The notes: a model not told the origin generated them from the letters alone. DNA of 64,000 nt from Frigididesulfovibrio sp031553235 (GCA_031553235.1 JAVBLS010000015.1:62001-126000); one strand, 5' to 3'. Shown: positions 40,816 to 49,536, counted from the stretch's first letter. Translations and numbers: made by a program.

Positions 40816-41305
40816 CCCGCCGGTTCACTGCCGCCCGTTCCAGACGGCCGTGAGCGACACGTATGACAATGTACAGCCCGATGAACACAAAGGGATAGCC
40901 GGCGGGTCGAGCGAGCAGGGGCAGGCGGAACAACTCGATGCCCTCAAAGCGCCCGGCCAGCCAGCCGAGGGCAAAGGGCACGGGCCAGAGCGAACTCGTG
41001 CCCAGGGCCGCCCCGGCGAAAAAATGTTTGCCGAAACGCTCGTGGGCCATGCCGTTGACCGCTAGGTAGGCGGCTTTGTCGCCGGCCCGTAAGGCCTTCA
41101 TGGATAGCTCGTGTGAGTCGCGCACCTCACTCGCCAGGCGATCGTAATGCCCCCGGCCGGCGCGCACCAGGCCGGCCACGGTCAGCCGGCCGAGCAACAC
41201 GCAGCCGAGAGCCAGCACGGCGCAGCCGAAACAGAAGCCGACCAGGGGATCGGCAAACAGCCTGAAAGGCGCAATCAGGATGGAGTCAAAAAAAGATGGA
41301 ACCAT
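40808..41305 (-). CDS. Predicted membrane protein of unknown function
   Basis: A 165-residue protein with three or so hydrophobic segments (SILIAPFRLFADPLVGFCFG, CAVLALGCVLLGRL; FFAGAALGTSSLWPVPFALG; PFVFIGLYIVIRVAHG) and a soluble helical stretch between the first and second (RLASEVRDSHELSMKALRAG). The start at 41305 is chosen by comparison of hydrophobic profile; the frame opens further upstream without a site. It lies 61 bases after tauE on the same strand and may share its message. I do not recognise the family. Confidence 0.6.
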   Translation of the reverse strand: MVPSFFDSILIAPFRLFADPLVGFCFGCAVLALGCVLLGRLTVAGLVRAGRGHYDRLASEVRDSHELSMKALRAGDKAAYLAVNGMAHERFGKHFFAGAALGTSSLWPVPFALGWLAGRFEGIELFRLPLLARPAGYPFVFIGLYIVIRVAHGRLERAAVNRRAR

Positions 41306-41366
41306 GGTGAGTGGGGCAGGTCCGGCAGGGGCGGACGTGTCCGCCCGCCCCACGCGCCGGGTTGGG

Positions 41367-42590
41367 TTACCACATTTGGATGCTGAAGAAGCCGCGCAAT
41401 GTATAGTCCAGGCCCACGACAAAGGCCAGAAGGATGAACAGACGCTTCAGCCAGACGTCAGGCAGGTACTTGGCGGTCATGGGCCCGACCCAGGAACCCA
41501 CGACGATGCCCACGAGCTCGACGCCCACAAGCGGCCAATACACCGGGGTGCCGCCGGACATGAAGGTGCTGATGGAAGTGATCATGCCCACCAGAACCAC
41601 GAAAGCCGAAGTGCCGGCGGCCAGGTACATGGGCAGTTGGGTAATGCTGGTCAGAAAGGGCACCAGCAAAAAGCCGCCGCCGACACCGAGGAAGGCGGCC
41701 ATGGCCGCAACAATGAAACCGACCCCCACCGGCAGAAGCGGGTTGAAGGAAAACTCAATCCCGCAAAAAGTGAAGACCACTTTAGCTGGAGTGACGGCAA
41801 CGATCTTCACCCCGGTTTCGAGCTTGGCGCCGTCCTTGACCGGGGTTTTGCAGGCCGCCTCAAAGGCTTTGGCCGCCTCGGCCGCCTTTTTCTTCTTGGC
41901 CCGGACATGCGGCATGGTTTCATACAGCAGGTAGCAGCCCAGCAGCAAAACAAAGAGGCCAAACCAGCCCTGATACTGGTGGAAGGAAACCTTGCCGTGG
42001 GTCAGGGTGGGCACCAGCCAGGAGCCGGCCAGAGAACCCACGCCCATGGCGATACCGAGCGGCAGCACGATCCGGCCCATGGACCAGTACTTGAACGAGG
42101 ACACCAGAGAAGAGCAGCCTACCAACCACTGGTTGGACACCCGGATGGAGTCGGTGACCACCTTGTTCAGGGGCGCGCCCTTGCCGAAGCTGCCGGCATA
42201 CTGCCCAAAACCGAACACGCTCATGTGTCCGACGCCGGCCATGACGCCGCCGAAAGCCCCTACCGTGGAGAAAATCCAGCCAACCCAGAGGGCCCAGACA
42301 AAGGCCAGTATGGGGCTGACCTGCGGCCCGCCGGGAATGCCGAGAAAGCCGGGAGCAGCGGCCGCGTCGACCTTGCCGTCGGCGATGCCCGCGGCAATGG
42401 CCGCGGCCAGACGGCTTTGCGGGGCCTGTGCCTGAGTGGCCGCCGGAGCGGTCGCGTTGTTGCCGGTTTGAACCGCGGCATTTTCGGCCGCCGGAGCGGT
42501 CGCATTGCCGGCCGCGACACAGGGACCCGCCGCGAGCAGCAGCGCCGCAGTCAACACCACGGGCGCAAGAGTCGCATGTAAAAACTTCAT
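41367..42590 (-). CDS. TauE/SafE-family anion exporter
   Basis: A 407-residue membrane protein. A signal-like N-terminus (APVVLTAALLLAAGPCVAAG) is followed by a periplasmic Ala/Thr/Asn-rich linker with two NATAPAA repeats. Two blocks of helices hold the family motifs (VGWIFSTVGAFGGVMAGVGH; AAMAAFLGVGGGFLLVPFLT), separated by a basic cytoplasmic loop (VRAKKKKAAEAAKAFEAA). The family carries sulfite, sulfoacetate and related anions outward. A sulfate reducer could use it for sulfite or sulfonate, but the substrate is not shown. GAGGAAGAA precedes the ATG. Confidence 0.88.
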   Translation of the reverse strand: MKFLHATLAPVVLTAALLLAAGPCVAAGNATAPAAENAAVQTGNNATAPAATQAQAPQSRLAAAIAAGIADGKVDAAAAPGFLGIPGGPQVSPILAFVWALWVGWIFSTVGAFGGVMAGVGHMSVFGFGQYAGSFGKGAPLNKVVTDSIRVSNQWLVGCSSLVSSFKYWSMGRIVLPLGIAMGVGSLAGSWLVPTLTHGKVSFHQYQGWFGLFVLLLGCYLLYETMPHVRAKKKKAAEAAKAFEAACKTPVKDGAKLETGVKIVAVTPAKVVFTFCGIEFSFNPLLPVGVGFIVAAMAAFLGVGGGFLLVPFLTSITQLPMYLAAGTSAFVVLVGMITSISTFMSGGTPVYWPLVGVELVGIVVGSWVGPMTAKYLPDVWLKRLFILLAFVVGLDYTLRGFFSIQMW

Positions 42591-42610
42591 TTCTTCCTCG
42601 CTTTAAACGA

Positions 42611-42793
42611 ATTAATCTTAAAAATGTTCTTTGCTCCGCCGAACGCACAGGCGGACGCTCGCCCGCGGGTTTGAACAGATGGGCGGTGAATATGTGCATC
42701 TGCTTTGACGGCCGCCGGCGGGCGTTTGCGGGCTTGTTCAAAAGCCCGTCAACAAATATGGTGTCATGGGAATTTCAAAATGGAATTGCTCCA
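42611..42793 (-). repeat. Dispersed intergenic element, full-length copy 2 (family B)
   Basis: On the minus strand it begins TGGAGCAATTCCATTTTGAA, continues ATGACACCATATTTGTTGAC, GGGCTTTTGAACAAGCCCGC, and ends GCGTCCGCC, GGCGGAGCAAAGAACATTTT. These pieces match the copy at 38094-38293 in order. It lies between the DUF169 gene and tauE. Confidence 0.65.
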
Positions 42794-42813
42794 GGTCCAT
42801 TGTTGGCCCGGTA

Positions 42814-43620
42814 CTACACTGTCTGTGGGCAGCCGGCGCAGGGTTCACCGTTCTTGAAGACGATCAGCGGGCAGTTCTTGCAAATATCCGCGCCGGGGAA
42901 AGGATCGCCCGGACGGGTGATGGAGGCGCCGCCGGTGGCGGCCAGACGCTCAAGCAGGCGCTCAACCACGGCTTCGATCTGGAAACCGGGGATGAAGGCG
43001 TTGACTTCACCGCGCTCGGTCTTGCCGGCGTTGTAGCTGCCGGAACAGGAGGGGCAAAGGTTGAAGGTTTTTTCCAGGTACGAAAAGACCGTGCCGCCGC
43101 AGGCCGAAGAACTCATGGTCACCATGGGCCGCAGGGGGTGGGTGTCGGTGGCGGCCATGTAGTCAATGGCCAGGTGGTATGATTGCAGGTTGTCGCAATA
43201 AAAGTGCACCACATCGGGAGGCATGACCGCGTCACCCAGAGGGCCCACGGCCACGGCCTTGACAAAGCCCAGGGGCAGGCGCGGCTTTGAACGCAAAAAA
43301 CGCTCGGCCTGGGCCAAATCCCGGCAGTATTTCAATTGGGTTTTGACCTCTTTTTCGTCAATCTCCCGCCAGCCAAAACTGACCTGCGCATTGCTGCAGC
43401 CGAGCAGATCTTTGTCGGCCAGCACGGTCTGCTTTTTCATCCGGGCGGCAATCTCCCATTGGCAATAAGTAATCGGCTTGACCGGCACCACGTGCGGAGT
43501 GGTCCGCTTAAACTCCTCCACAGCCGCGTCACTCTGCAGAAACGTGACCGCAATAGGGTAATGATAGAGCCGGAGCTCTTGCATGAGAACTTCTTCCATC
43601 CGCTTGTAACTCAAGGCCAT
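42814..43620 (-). CDS. DUF169-family protein with cysteine-rich tail
   Basis: A 268-residue cytoplasmic protein of the DUF169 family. Marks include YPIAVTFLQSD, the ITYCQWEIAARMKKQTV region, GFVKAVAVGPLGDAVMPPDV, and several paired cysteines: CPSCSGSYNAG and CKNCPLIVFKNGEPCAGCP near the end, which could bind a metal or Fe-S cluster. DUF169 proteins occur widely in anaerobes with no settled function. GAGGAGG precedes the ATG. It is followed by a repeat and tauE on the same strand. Confidence 0.85.
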   Translation of the reverse strand: MALSYKRMEEVLMQELRLYHYPIAVTFLQSDAAVEEFKRTTPHVVPVKPITYCQWEIAARMKKQTVLADKDLLGCSNAQVSFGWREIDEKEVKTQLKYCRDLAQAERFLRSKPRLPLGFVKAVAVGPLGDAVMPPDVVHFYCDNLQSYHLAIDYMAATDTHPLRPMVTMSSSACGGTVFSYLEKTFNLCPSCSGSYNAGKTERGEVNAFIPGFQIEAVVERLLERLAATGGASITRPGDPFPGADICKNCPLIVFKNGEPCAGCPQTV

Positions 43621-44062
43621 GAATACCTCCTCGGTTGGAATTGACCTGGCGGACTTTAACGCGGAGTTAATTTGTGGTAAACAATAAAGTTATTACCCGA
43701 AGCACTTTTCCAAATCGCCTTTTTCATAAAATAAATACATATTTTTCAGTGCATTGTGTCTACTGATGATTGAAATAATTTATGACCACAGTAATATGTA
43801 ATATAATTTTTTATGAGGAAATTTTATACCATGCACTGAATGACGATAGAGTACAGTCCAACGACACACCAATCGCCTGCTACACAAGTCATACCTGTTA
43901 CGCGAGTTCTCGCCGGGAGCGACTACGGTAATAGGTATGATCTTTTTCATGATTTCTATTTTTAGCTTGCTTGAAATACCCTTTGCAAATCAAACGATTT
44001 TTCTCTATCTTCGCAAGTCCGGCGAAATTATTCGTCCGAGTTCAGATTCAGAGGAGACCTCC
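43621..44062. other. Divergent AT-rich spacer DUF169 gene / argF
   Basis: About 440 bases, AT-rich, with no gene. TTCAGTGCAT (43745-43754) and ATGCACTGAA (43831-43840) form a spaced inverted repeat. Promoters for both flanking genes should be here, but I cannot pick a convincing one. Confidence 0.55.
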
Positions 44063-44959
44063 ATGGCCAAGCATTTCATCACCATTCGCGATCTCGGCAA
44101 CGACGCCATGAAACTCATCGAGCGCGCCGCGCAGATGAAGAAAGAACGCTTTTTCGGCAACTGCCTGCAGCGGAAGGTCATTGTTCTGCTGTTTGAAAAA
44201 GCCTCTACCCGTACCCGCTTGTCCTTTGAGGTCGCCGTGCGACGACTTGGCGGAAGTACGGTGTTCATGACGCCGCGAGAGAGCCAGCTTGGCCGAGCCG
44301 AACCCCTGAAAGACACCGCCCGGGTCATTTCCCGCTATAATGACGGAATGGTCGTGCGCACTTTCGGCCAGTCCAAACTCGATCAGTTGATGGAATACGG
44401 CAGCATACCGGTGATCAATGCCCTGACCGACGAAGGCCACCCCTGCCAGGTGCTGAGCGACGTGCTGACCATGTACGAGCATCACCCCGATCTTTCCACC
44501 CTACGTGTGGCCTGGGTGGGCGACGGCAACAACATGGCCAACTCGCTGATCGAGGCGGCTCTGGTCTTCGGCTTCACCCTTTCCCTGGCCTGCCCCGAAG
44601 GCTATGACCCCAGCCCGGAGCTGATGGCCGAGGCCAAGACGGCCGGAGCGCCGATCTATGTGCACCGCGACCCGGCTACGGCCGTGGCCGGCGCGCACTT
44701 CGTGCACACCGACGTTTGGGCTTCCATGGGGCAGGAAAGCGAAGAAAGCGCCCGAGTGAACGCTTTCCAGGGTTTCCGCGTCGACAACCGGTTGATGGAT
44801 CTGGCCGCGCCGGAAGCCAAGTTCATGCATTGCCTGCCGGCCCACCGGGGCGAAGAAGTGACCGAAAACGTGCTTGAGGGCCCTTGCTCCATCGTCTTTG
44901 ATCAGGCGGAAAACCGCCTGCACATGCAAATGGCCATCCTGGAGTGGATCTACTCATAA
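44063..44959 (+). CDS. argF: Ornithine carbamoyltransferase (ArgF)
   Basis: A 298-residue transcarbamoylase. The start at 44063 (MAKHFITIRDLGNDAM) follows GAGGAGACC; a longer frame from 43937 is non-conserved sequence. The carbamoyl phosphate loop is EKASTRTRLSFE and the ornithine-specific cysteine motif is MHCLPAHRGEEV, with HPCQVLSDVLTM between. It makes citrulline from ornithine and carbamoyl phosphate in arginine synthesis. It stands alone, followed by a perfect hairpin. It is distinct from YgeW at 8464. Confidence 0.95.
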   Translation: MAKHFITIRDLGNDAMKLIERAAQMKKERFFGNCLQRKVIVLLFEKASTRTRLSFEVAVRRLGGSTVFMTPRESQLGRAEPLKDTARVISRYNDGMVVRTFGQSKLDQLMEYGSIPVINALTDEGHPCQVLSDVLTMYEHHPDLSTLRVAWVGDGNNMANSLIEAALVFGFTLSLACPEGYDPSPELMAEAKTAGAPIYVHRDPATAVAGAHFVHTDVWASMGQESEESARVNAFQGFRVDNRLMDLAAPEAKFMHCLPAHRGEEVTENVLEGPCSIVFDQAENRLHMQMAILEWIYS

Positions 44960-45011
44960 ACAGTGGGCCGCGACCCACGCCCGCGTGCAGCTTGAAAGTC
45001 CGCCGGCAATG

Positions 45012-45049
45012 GTGAAACCCCCGGTTCCCAAGGGAACCGGGGGTTTCAC
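45012..45049 (+). terminator. Perfect 18-bp hairpin after argF
   Basis: GTGAAACCCCCGGTTCCC and GGGAACCGGGGGTTTCAC pair completely with a two-base loop, about 50 bases after the argF stop. No T-run follows; it may act for both convergent genes. Confidence 0.7.
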
Positions 45050-45050
45050 A

Positions 45051-45169
45051 TTAGAGCATTTCACACTTGAAATGCTCGTAAGGATTTGTCGGCAAATCCT
45101 TGCCGCCAAATAGGCGTAGGCGGGCTTTGCCCGCCGTTAAGCGACTATTTGAAGCGTAAAGTGCTCTAA
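45051..45169 (+). repeat. MITE-like repeat with imperfect terminal inverted repeats (family A, full copy)
   Basis: The ends TTAGAGCATTTCACACTT and AAGCGTAAAGTGCTCTAA are imperfect inverted repeats. Inside are three hairpins: GAGCATTTCA/TGAAATGCTC, AAGGATTTG/CAAATCCTT, and GGCGGGC/GCCCGCC. Both ends carry TA. It sits between convergent argF and the MscS gene. Confidence 0.75.
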
Positions 45170-45206
45170 AGAAGACTTCGTCAACTCCCCTGGAAACCGG
45201 GGGGCT

Positions 45207-46316
45207 TCAGCTTGAGCCGCCGCCGGGATACGGCTCTTCGACCGCCGCCGTATTGGCCATATACAGAGTTGTGGTCGGGTAGGCAAAACCGATGCCTTCC
45301 TGTTCGAAGCGCTCCATGATGCCCAGGTTCAGAGCTTGCTGGGCATCGAGCAGTGCCGCCAGATCGGCCACCGGCATGGTGAAGGAAACTTCAAAGTTCA
45401 GGCTGGAGTCGGCAAAAGAGGTAAAGTGCACCCGGTTGATAAACATGCCGGGAATATACGCAGCCACCTCGCGCACCAGGCCCGGCACGGCTTTGACCTT
45501 GGCAATGGGCGTCTCGTAAAGGATGCCGAAACCGAAGATTCTGGTCCTGTTCTTTATGGATTGATAGTTGGTCAGCGTCTGTCTGGTCAGCTCGCCGTTG
45601 GGCACAACAATCAATTCGCCGGAAATGGAGCGCACCCTGGTGGTCTTTACCCCGATACGTTCGATGCTGCCGGTGACCGAGCCGAAGGTTACAGTGTCGC
45701 CGATGCCGAAGGGGTGATCCATGAGGATCACCAGGTAGCTGAAAAAATCAGCGAGAATGGTCTGGCCCGCCAAGCCCACGGCCACGCCCATGATGCCGAG
45801 ACCGGCTACAATGCTGGAAATCTGAAAGCCCAGGTTGTCCAACACAAAGGTCACTGCAATGGCCCAGACCACGGTGGAAATGATCGGCATGAGCGCTTTG
45901 GCCCCAGCGCCGTGTGTCTCGCGCCGCAGATAGGCGTCGAGCAGAAAGGCTATGAGTCGCGAGAAAAAACGGGCCGCGCCGAAACTGAACAAAAGCAAAA
46001 AGATGAAGCGGATCAGCCCGGTCAGGGCCTTGGAAAAAGTCAGGGAACTGATGGCCCAGGCAGGAGGGACAAGCATGAGCAGCCAGATCACCGAGCCCAC
46101 AATGTGGGCCGCCAAGGCCCTATCGATGCGGCCGTATCGGCCGGCATGTTCGATCCAGGCGTGCATCTTGCGGGCGAGAAAGCCGCGAAAGGCCATGAGC
46201 AGCAATACTCCGGCCACGGCAATGGCCAAGGCGATTAGGTAGTCGGCCATGGAATTGCGGGCGATGTCCATAAACAGGTCATGCAGCAGATCCGAGCCGC
46301 CGGTACCGTTTTTCAT
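45207..46316 (-). CDS. MscS-family mechanosensitive channel
   Basis: A 369-residue inner-membrane channel. Five or so N-terminal helices end in the pore-lining segment IVAGLGIMGVAVGLAGQTIL, followed by the beta domain (DHPFGIGDTVTFGSVTGSIE, RVRSISGELIVVPNGEL) and the alpha/beta C-terminal domain. This is the small-conductance type (MscS is 286 residues) with extra N-terminal helices. It opens under membrane tension to release solutes on osmotic downshock. GGAGGCGGAT precedes the ATG. Confidence 0.93.
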   Translation of the reverse strand: MKNGTGGSDLLHDLFMDIARNSMADYLIALAIAVAGVLLLMAFRGFLARKMHAWIEHAGRYGRIDRALAAHIVGSVIWLLMLVPPAWAISSLTFSKALTGLIRFIFLLLFSFGAARFFSRLIAFLLDAYLRRETHGAGAKALMPIISTVVWAIAVTFVLDNLGFQISSIVAGLGIMGVAVGLAGQTILADFFSYLVILMDHPFGIGDTVTFGSVTGSIERIGVKTTRVRSISGELIVVPNGELTRQTLTNYQSIKNRTRIFGFGILYETPIAKVKAVPGLVREVAAYIPGMFINRVHFTSFADSSLNFEVSFTMPVADLAALLDAQQALNLGIMERFEQEGIGFAYPTTTLYMANTAAVEEPYPGGGSS

Positions 46317-46352
46317 ATCCGCCTCCGAAAGTACAATGTTACCATGAGAAAA

Positions 46353-46392
46353 GCGGGCGTCCGCCAGAGCAGAGGAACATTTTCAATGTTAA
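46353..46392 (+). repeat. Partial copy of the family B element (right end)
   Basis: GCGGGCGTCCGCCAGAGCAG, AGGAACATTTTCAATGTT matches the right end of the element at 38249-38286 with few differences, but the closing arm of the hairpin is missing. Confidence 0.55.
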
Positions 46393-46448
46393 TTTACCCC
46401 AGTGCCATCCGATATATCTTTCACAACTTATCGTAAAAAGGAATCGGC

Positions 46449-47069
46449 TTAGATATTTTCCCAGAAACGCACAGCCAATCCCCAGGCCACCCACCAGACC
46501 AGAGCCGTGACGCAGAGATTGAGCACCCTCCAGGAAACCGGTCGGCGGAAAAGTGGGGCCATGGCCCGGCCGGCCCCGGCCAGGGCGAAAAACCAGACGA
46601 TCGAGGCCGTGCAGGCGCCCAGGGCAAAGGACAACCGTGCCCGCTCGGCGAACTGCGCGCCTATGGCTCCAAGCAGGACCACGGTATCCAGGTAAACATG
46701 CGGGTTGAGCAACGAGACGGCCAGGGTGGCGGCCATGGCCCGGCCGAAACTGTGCGGCGCGGTTGCCTGCGCTTCCAGACATTGATCCCGGCAGGCGGCG
46801 CGCAGGGAGCCGGCCCCGAACCAGAGTAAAAAAAGCGTTCCGCCCAGGGCCGCTCCCTGCTGTAATAGATGGTTGGAAGCGATCACCGCCCCAAGCCCGC
46901 CCACGCCGACGGAGATCAAGGTCAGATCAATCAGGGCGCAAAGACCGGCCACGCTCCAATGGTGGTTCTTGCGGATGCTCTGGGACAAGACAAAGGCGTT
47001 CTGGGCGCCGATGGCCACGATCAGGCCGGCACCCATGCCGAAACCCTGCAGGTAGGCGGCGGTGCTCAT
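46449..47069 (-). CDS. LysE/ArgO-type basic amino acid exporter
   Basis: A 206-residue membrane protein with six predicted helices. The N-terminus GFGMGAGLIVAIGAQNAFVL and the middle VSLLNPHVYLDTVVLLG are the LysE/ArgO signature. The family exports lysine and arginine (ArgO) and prevents their accumulation. Its start overlaps the stop of the TtcA-like gene (ATGA), so the two are coupled, though no functional link is evident. Together with the permease at 35091 it gives the region possible basic amino acid traffic in both directions. Confidence 0.92.
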   Translation of the reverse strand: MSTAAYLQGFGMGAGLIVAIGAQNAFVLSQSIRKNHHWSVAGLCALIDLTLISVGVGGLGAVIASNHLLQQGAALGGTLFLLWFGAGSLRAACRDQCLEAQATAPHSFGRAMAATLAVSLLNPHVYLDTVVLLGAIGAQFAERARLSFALGACTASIVWFFALAGAGRAMAPLFRRPVSWRVLNLCVTALVWWVAWGLAVRFWENI

Positions 47070-47890
47070 GTCTCATCCTCCTCGGCCGGCGGAACATCCA
47101 CAAAGGTTTTGCCCGAAAGGGCGCGTTCAAGGCCCAGACGATACAGGCCGTTGATCATGTTCTTGCGCCTGCCCTTGTACGGCCGGCATAGAGCTTCGAC
47201 TTCTTCCAGAATCTCGCTGCGCCGGGTCTTGCCGGCCGAAGGACAGGGGTTGCTCCAGACCGGCAGTTCCCACTGGGCCGCGACCTTCTTGATCAGCTTT
47301 TTCTCCACGCCCATGAGCGGGCGGATAACCGTGAGCCGTCCCTGGAAAAAAGGCTCGCACCAGGCCATGCCCTCGGCCCGGCCGGTTTGAAAAAGGTTGA
47401 GGAAAAAGGTCGAAACCTGATCTTCGGCATTATGCCCGAAAGCCAGGTGGGTCAGTTCATACTGCCGGCACAACTCGAACAGGCGGGCCCGGCGCAGCAT
47501 GGCGCAGTAAAAACAGGTCGAGCGCTTGCGGTTTTCCGGCGAATGCGCGCGCGGGCCGTGATCGGTCACCTCCACGTGGCCTTCCAAGCCTTCGCCCGCC
47601 AGCCAGGCAGGCAAGGGTGCATGGCTTTCGGGGTCAAAGCCGGGGTTCACGTGCAGCGGCACAATCTCAAAGGGAAAGGGCACGATGCGTCGGCGTATGG
47701 CCAGCACCTTGAGCAGCACGAAGCTGTCCACCCCGCCTGAAACGGCCACGCCCACACGGGCGCCCGGGCGAATCATCGAGGTCTGCTGCATCAGCTTGCC
47801 CACCAGGCGCACACAGCGTTCCTGGGCGTAAGTAAAGGAAAGTCGGCTCACAAAAGGACTCTTATATGTCGGGTTGTAATGGGCGGGCAT
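47066..47890 (-). CDS. TtcA-like PP-loop tRNA-modifying ATPase
   Basis: A 274-residue protein. The PP-loop is VAVSGGVDSFVLLKVLAI near residue 50. CFYCAMLRRARLFELC holds a CxxC pair, and a further cysteine is in WSNPCPSAGKT; together they match the [4Fe-4S] site of TtcA, which makes 2-thiocytidine in tRNA. The start at 47890 (MPAHYNPTYKSPFV) or a GTG at 47851 are both possible; longer frames run into the divergent dus gene and are rejected. It is divergent from dus, another tRNA-modifying gene. Confidence 0.85.
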   Translation of the reverse strand: MPAHYNPTYKSPFVSRLSFTYAQERCVRLVGKLMQQTSMIRPGARVGVAVSGGVDSFVLLKVLAIRRRIVPFPFEIVPLHVNPGFDPESHAPLPAWLAGEGLEGHVEVTDHGPRAHSPENRKRSTCFYCAMLRRARLFELCRQYELTHLAFGHNAEDQVSTFFLNLFQTGRAEGMAWCEPFFQGRLTVIRPLMGVEKKLIKKVAAQWELPVWSNPCPSAGKTRRSEILEEVEALCRPYKGRRKNMINGLYRLGLERALSGKTFVDVPPAEEDET

Positions 47891-47932
47891 CTTAGCTTGC
47901 GGTTTTGCGAAGATCAAGGCATCTTGCCGGCC

Positions 47933-49009
47933 ATGCACGCCCCGCTTCCTCCCATCGGCCCGAACAGGCCCTGGCTCGCGCCCCTGGCCGGATTTTCCGA
48001 CCTGCCCTTCCGTCTGCTCTGCCGTGAGCGCGGAGCCGCTGCCGCCTGCACCGAGATGGTCAGCGCCAAAGGGTTGGTCTACGACGCGCGCAACCCCGGC
48101 GCAGGCGACGGCAGCGAGGCGCTGCTGCACACCGCGCCTGAAGACACCCCCCTGATCGTCCAGCTTTTCGGGGCCGAGCCGGAGTTTCTGGCCGAAGCGG
48201 GCCGGCTTTTGCGTGCTCGCGGCTTTGCCTATTTTGATCTGAACATGGGCTGCTCCGTGCCCAAGGTGGTCAAGACCGGGGCCGGAGCGGCCATGATGCG
48301 CGACCCTGAACGCGCGGTCAAAGCGGCCGCCGCCCTGATCCGGGCCGTGGCCCCCTGCCCGGTTGGGATCAAACTGCGCCTGGGGCCCAACTCGGCAGAA
48401 GAAAATTTCCTTTCCCTGGGTAGGGCTCTGGAAGATGCCGGCGCGGCTTGGCTGACCCTGCACCCGCGCTGGGCCTCCCAAGGATTTGCAGGCGAAGCCC
48501 GGCATGAGGCATCGGCCCGGTTGGCACGGGCCGTGTCTGTGCCGCTGTTGATCAGCGGCGACCTGCTCAGCGCCGAAGGCGCCCTGGACCGCTTACAAGA
48601 AAGCGGAGCCGCCGGGCTGATGTTTGCCCGGGGAGCGTTGTCCGATCCGACAATCTTCGCCCGCTTTACCGCCCTGTACCAAGGCGAAACCCCTTGCGGG
48701 CAAACGCCGCAGGAACTGCGCGCGCTGATTTTTCGGCATCTGGAGCTGATCCGCCTGCACTCGCCGCACCGCCTGAACCGGCGTGGCCTGTCGCCGGATC
48801 TGCTGAAAATGCGCACGGTCATCCCCCGCTACGTGCGTCGGTTGCCCGGCGCGCGCGAATTGCGCAAAGCCCTGTGTACCGTCGTGAACGCGGCCGGGGC
48901 CGAAGCCCTGCTGCAAGAGTTTTTCGGCCGGTCCCGGACCCGAACCGAGGAAACGAACACGAACGCGGACGCAGCCGAGCTTGTGCCGACTATCACCCGC
49001 GAACCTTGA
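47933..49009 (+). CDS. tRNA-dihydrouridine synthase (Dus)
   Basis: A 358-residue flavoenzyme that reduces uridine to dihydrouridine in tRNA. The FMN-barrel start is WLAPLAGFSDLPFRLLC. The catalytic cysteine is C107 in DLNMGCSVPKVVKTGAGAAM, where the usual GCPV is GCSV. LTLHPRW, ISGDL and the RGAL segment complete the phosphate site. The start at 47933 is chosen because the longer frame overlaps the divergent gene. The C-terminal tail past residue 320 is variable. Confidence 0.93.
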   Translation: MHAPLPPIGPNRPWLAPLAGFSDLPFRLLCRERGAAAACTEMVSAKGLVYDARNPGAGDGSEALLHTAPEDTPLIVQLFGAEPEFLAEAGRLLRARGFAYFDLNMGCSVPKVVKTGAGAAMMRDPERAVKAAAALIRAVAPCPVGIKLRLGPNSAEENFLSLGRALEDAGAAWLTLHPRWASQGFAGEARHEASARLARAVSVPLLISGDLLSAEGALDRLQESGAAGLMFARGALSDPTIFARFTALYQGETPCGQTPQELRALIFRHLELIRLHSPHRLNRRGLSPDLLKMRTVIPRYVRRLPGARELRKALCTVVNAAGAEALLQEFFGRSRTRTEETNTNADAAELVPTITREP

Positions 49010-49082
49010 CAGTTTGCCGGCGCGGAGCGTAATAGACCATGCAGTCACGACAACATACCTTAGTGAAGGAGGTAGATGCGCC

Positions 49083-49481
49083 ATGAGGAAGTTGTTCATC
49101 CTGGGTGTGTTCTGTATTCTGGCGGCCTTTGTGCTGCCGGCACTGGCCGCCCAACCCGAGGCCCCGGCCGACGGCCTCAAAATGGACAAGACCGGTAAAA
49201 AGGTTGTGGTTTTCAACCACAGCACGCACAAAGACATGAAGTGCGTTGAATGTCACCACCCGGTGGACGGCAAAGAAGACTATCGCCCCTGCGGTACCGC
49301 CGGCTGCCACGACGTGATGGGCCAAAAGGATAAATCCGAGCATTCCTACTACCAGGCCATGCACATGGTCAAAGGCAACAAGCATGCCAGCTGCGTCTCC
49401 TGCCACACGGAGAAGGCCGGCACGGACAAGGAAAAGAAGAAGGAACTGACCGGCTGCGCCAAGTCCAAGTGCCACCCGTAA
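49083..49481 (+). CDS. Periplasmic tetrahaem cytochrome c3
   Basis: A 132-residue precursor. Residues 1-22 are a signal peptide (MRKLFILGVFCILAAFVLPA). Four haem sites are visible in order: CVECH, CGTAGCH, CVSCH and CAKSKCH (CX2CH, CX4CH, CX2CH, CX4CH), the pattern of type I cytochrome c3. Additional histidines (FNHSTHKD, HHPVD, HSYYQAMH) supply the distal ligands. It takes electrons from periplasmic hydrogenase or formate dehydrogenase and passes them to membrane complexes in sulfate respiration. GAAGGAGG precedes the ATG. This is the main taxonomic marker in the window. Confidence 0.98.
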   Translation: MRKLFILGVFCILAAFVLPALAAQPEAPADGLKMDKTGKKVVVFNHSTHKDMKCVECHHPVDGKEDYRPCGTAGCHDVMGQKDKSEHSYYQAMHMVKGNKHASCVSCHTEKAGTDKEKKKELTGCAKSKCHP

Positions 49482-49501
49482 ATTAGATTCCCGACGAGTC
49501 G

Positions 49502-49536
49502 GAGGCCGCCTCTTTGGGGCGGCCTCTTGCGTTTTG
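49502..49536 (+). terminator. Terminator after cytochrome c3
   Basis: GAGGCCGCC and GGCGGCCTC pair around a seven-base loop, followed by TTGCGTTTTG. It is about 20 bases after the cytochrome stop, so the small abundant protein has its own message. Confidence 0.85.
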
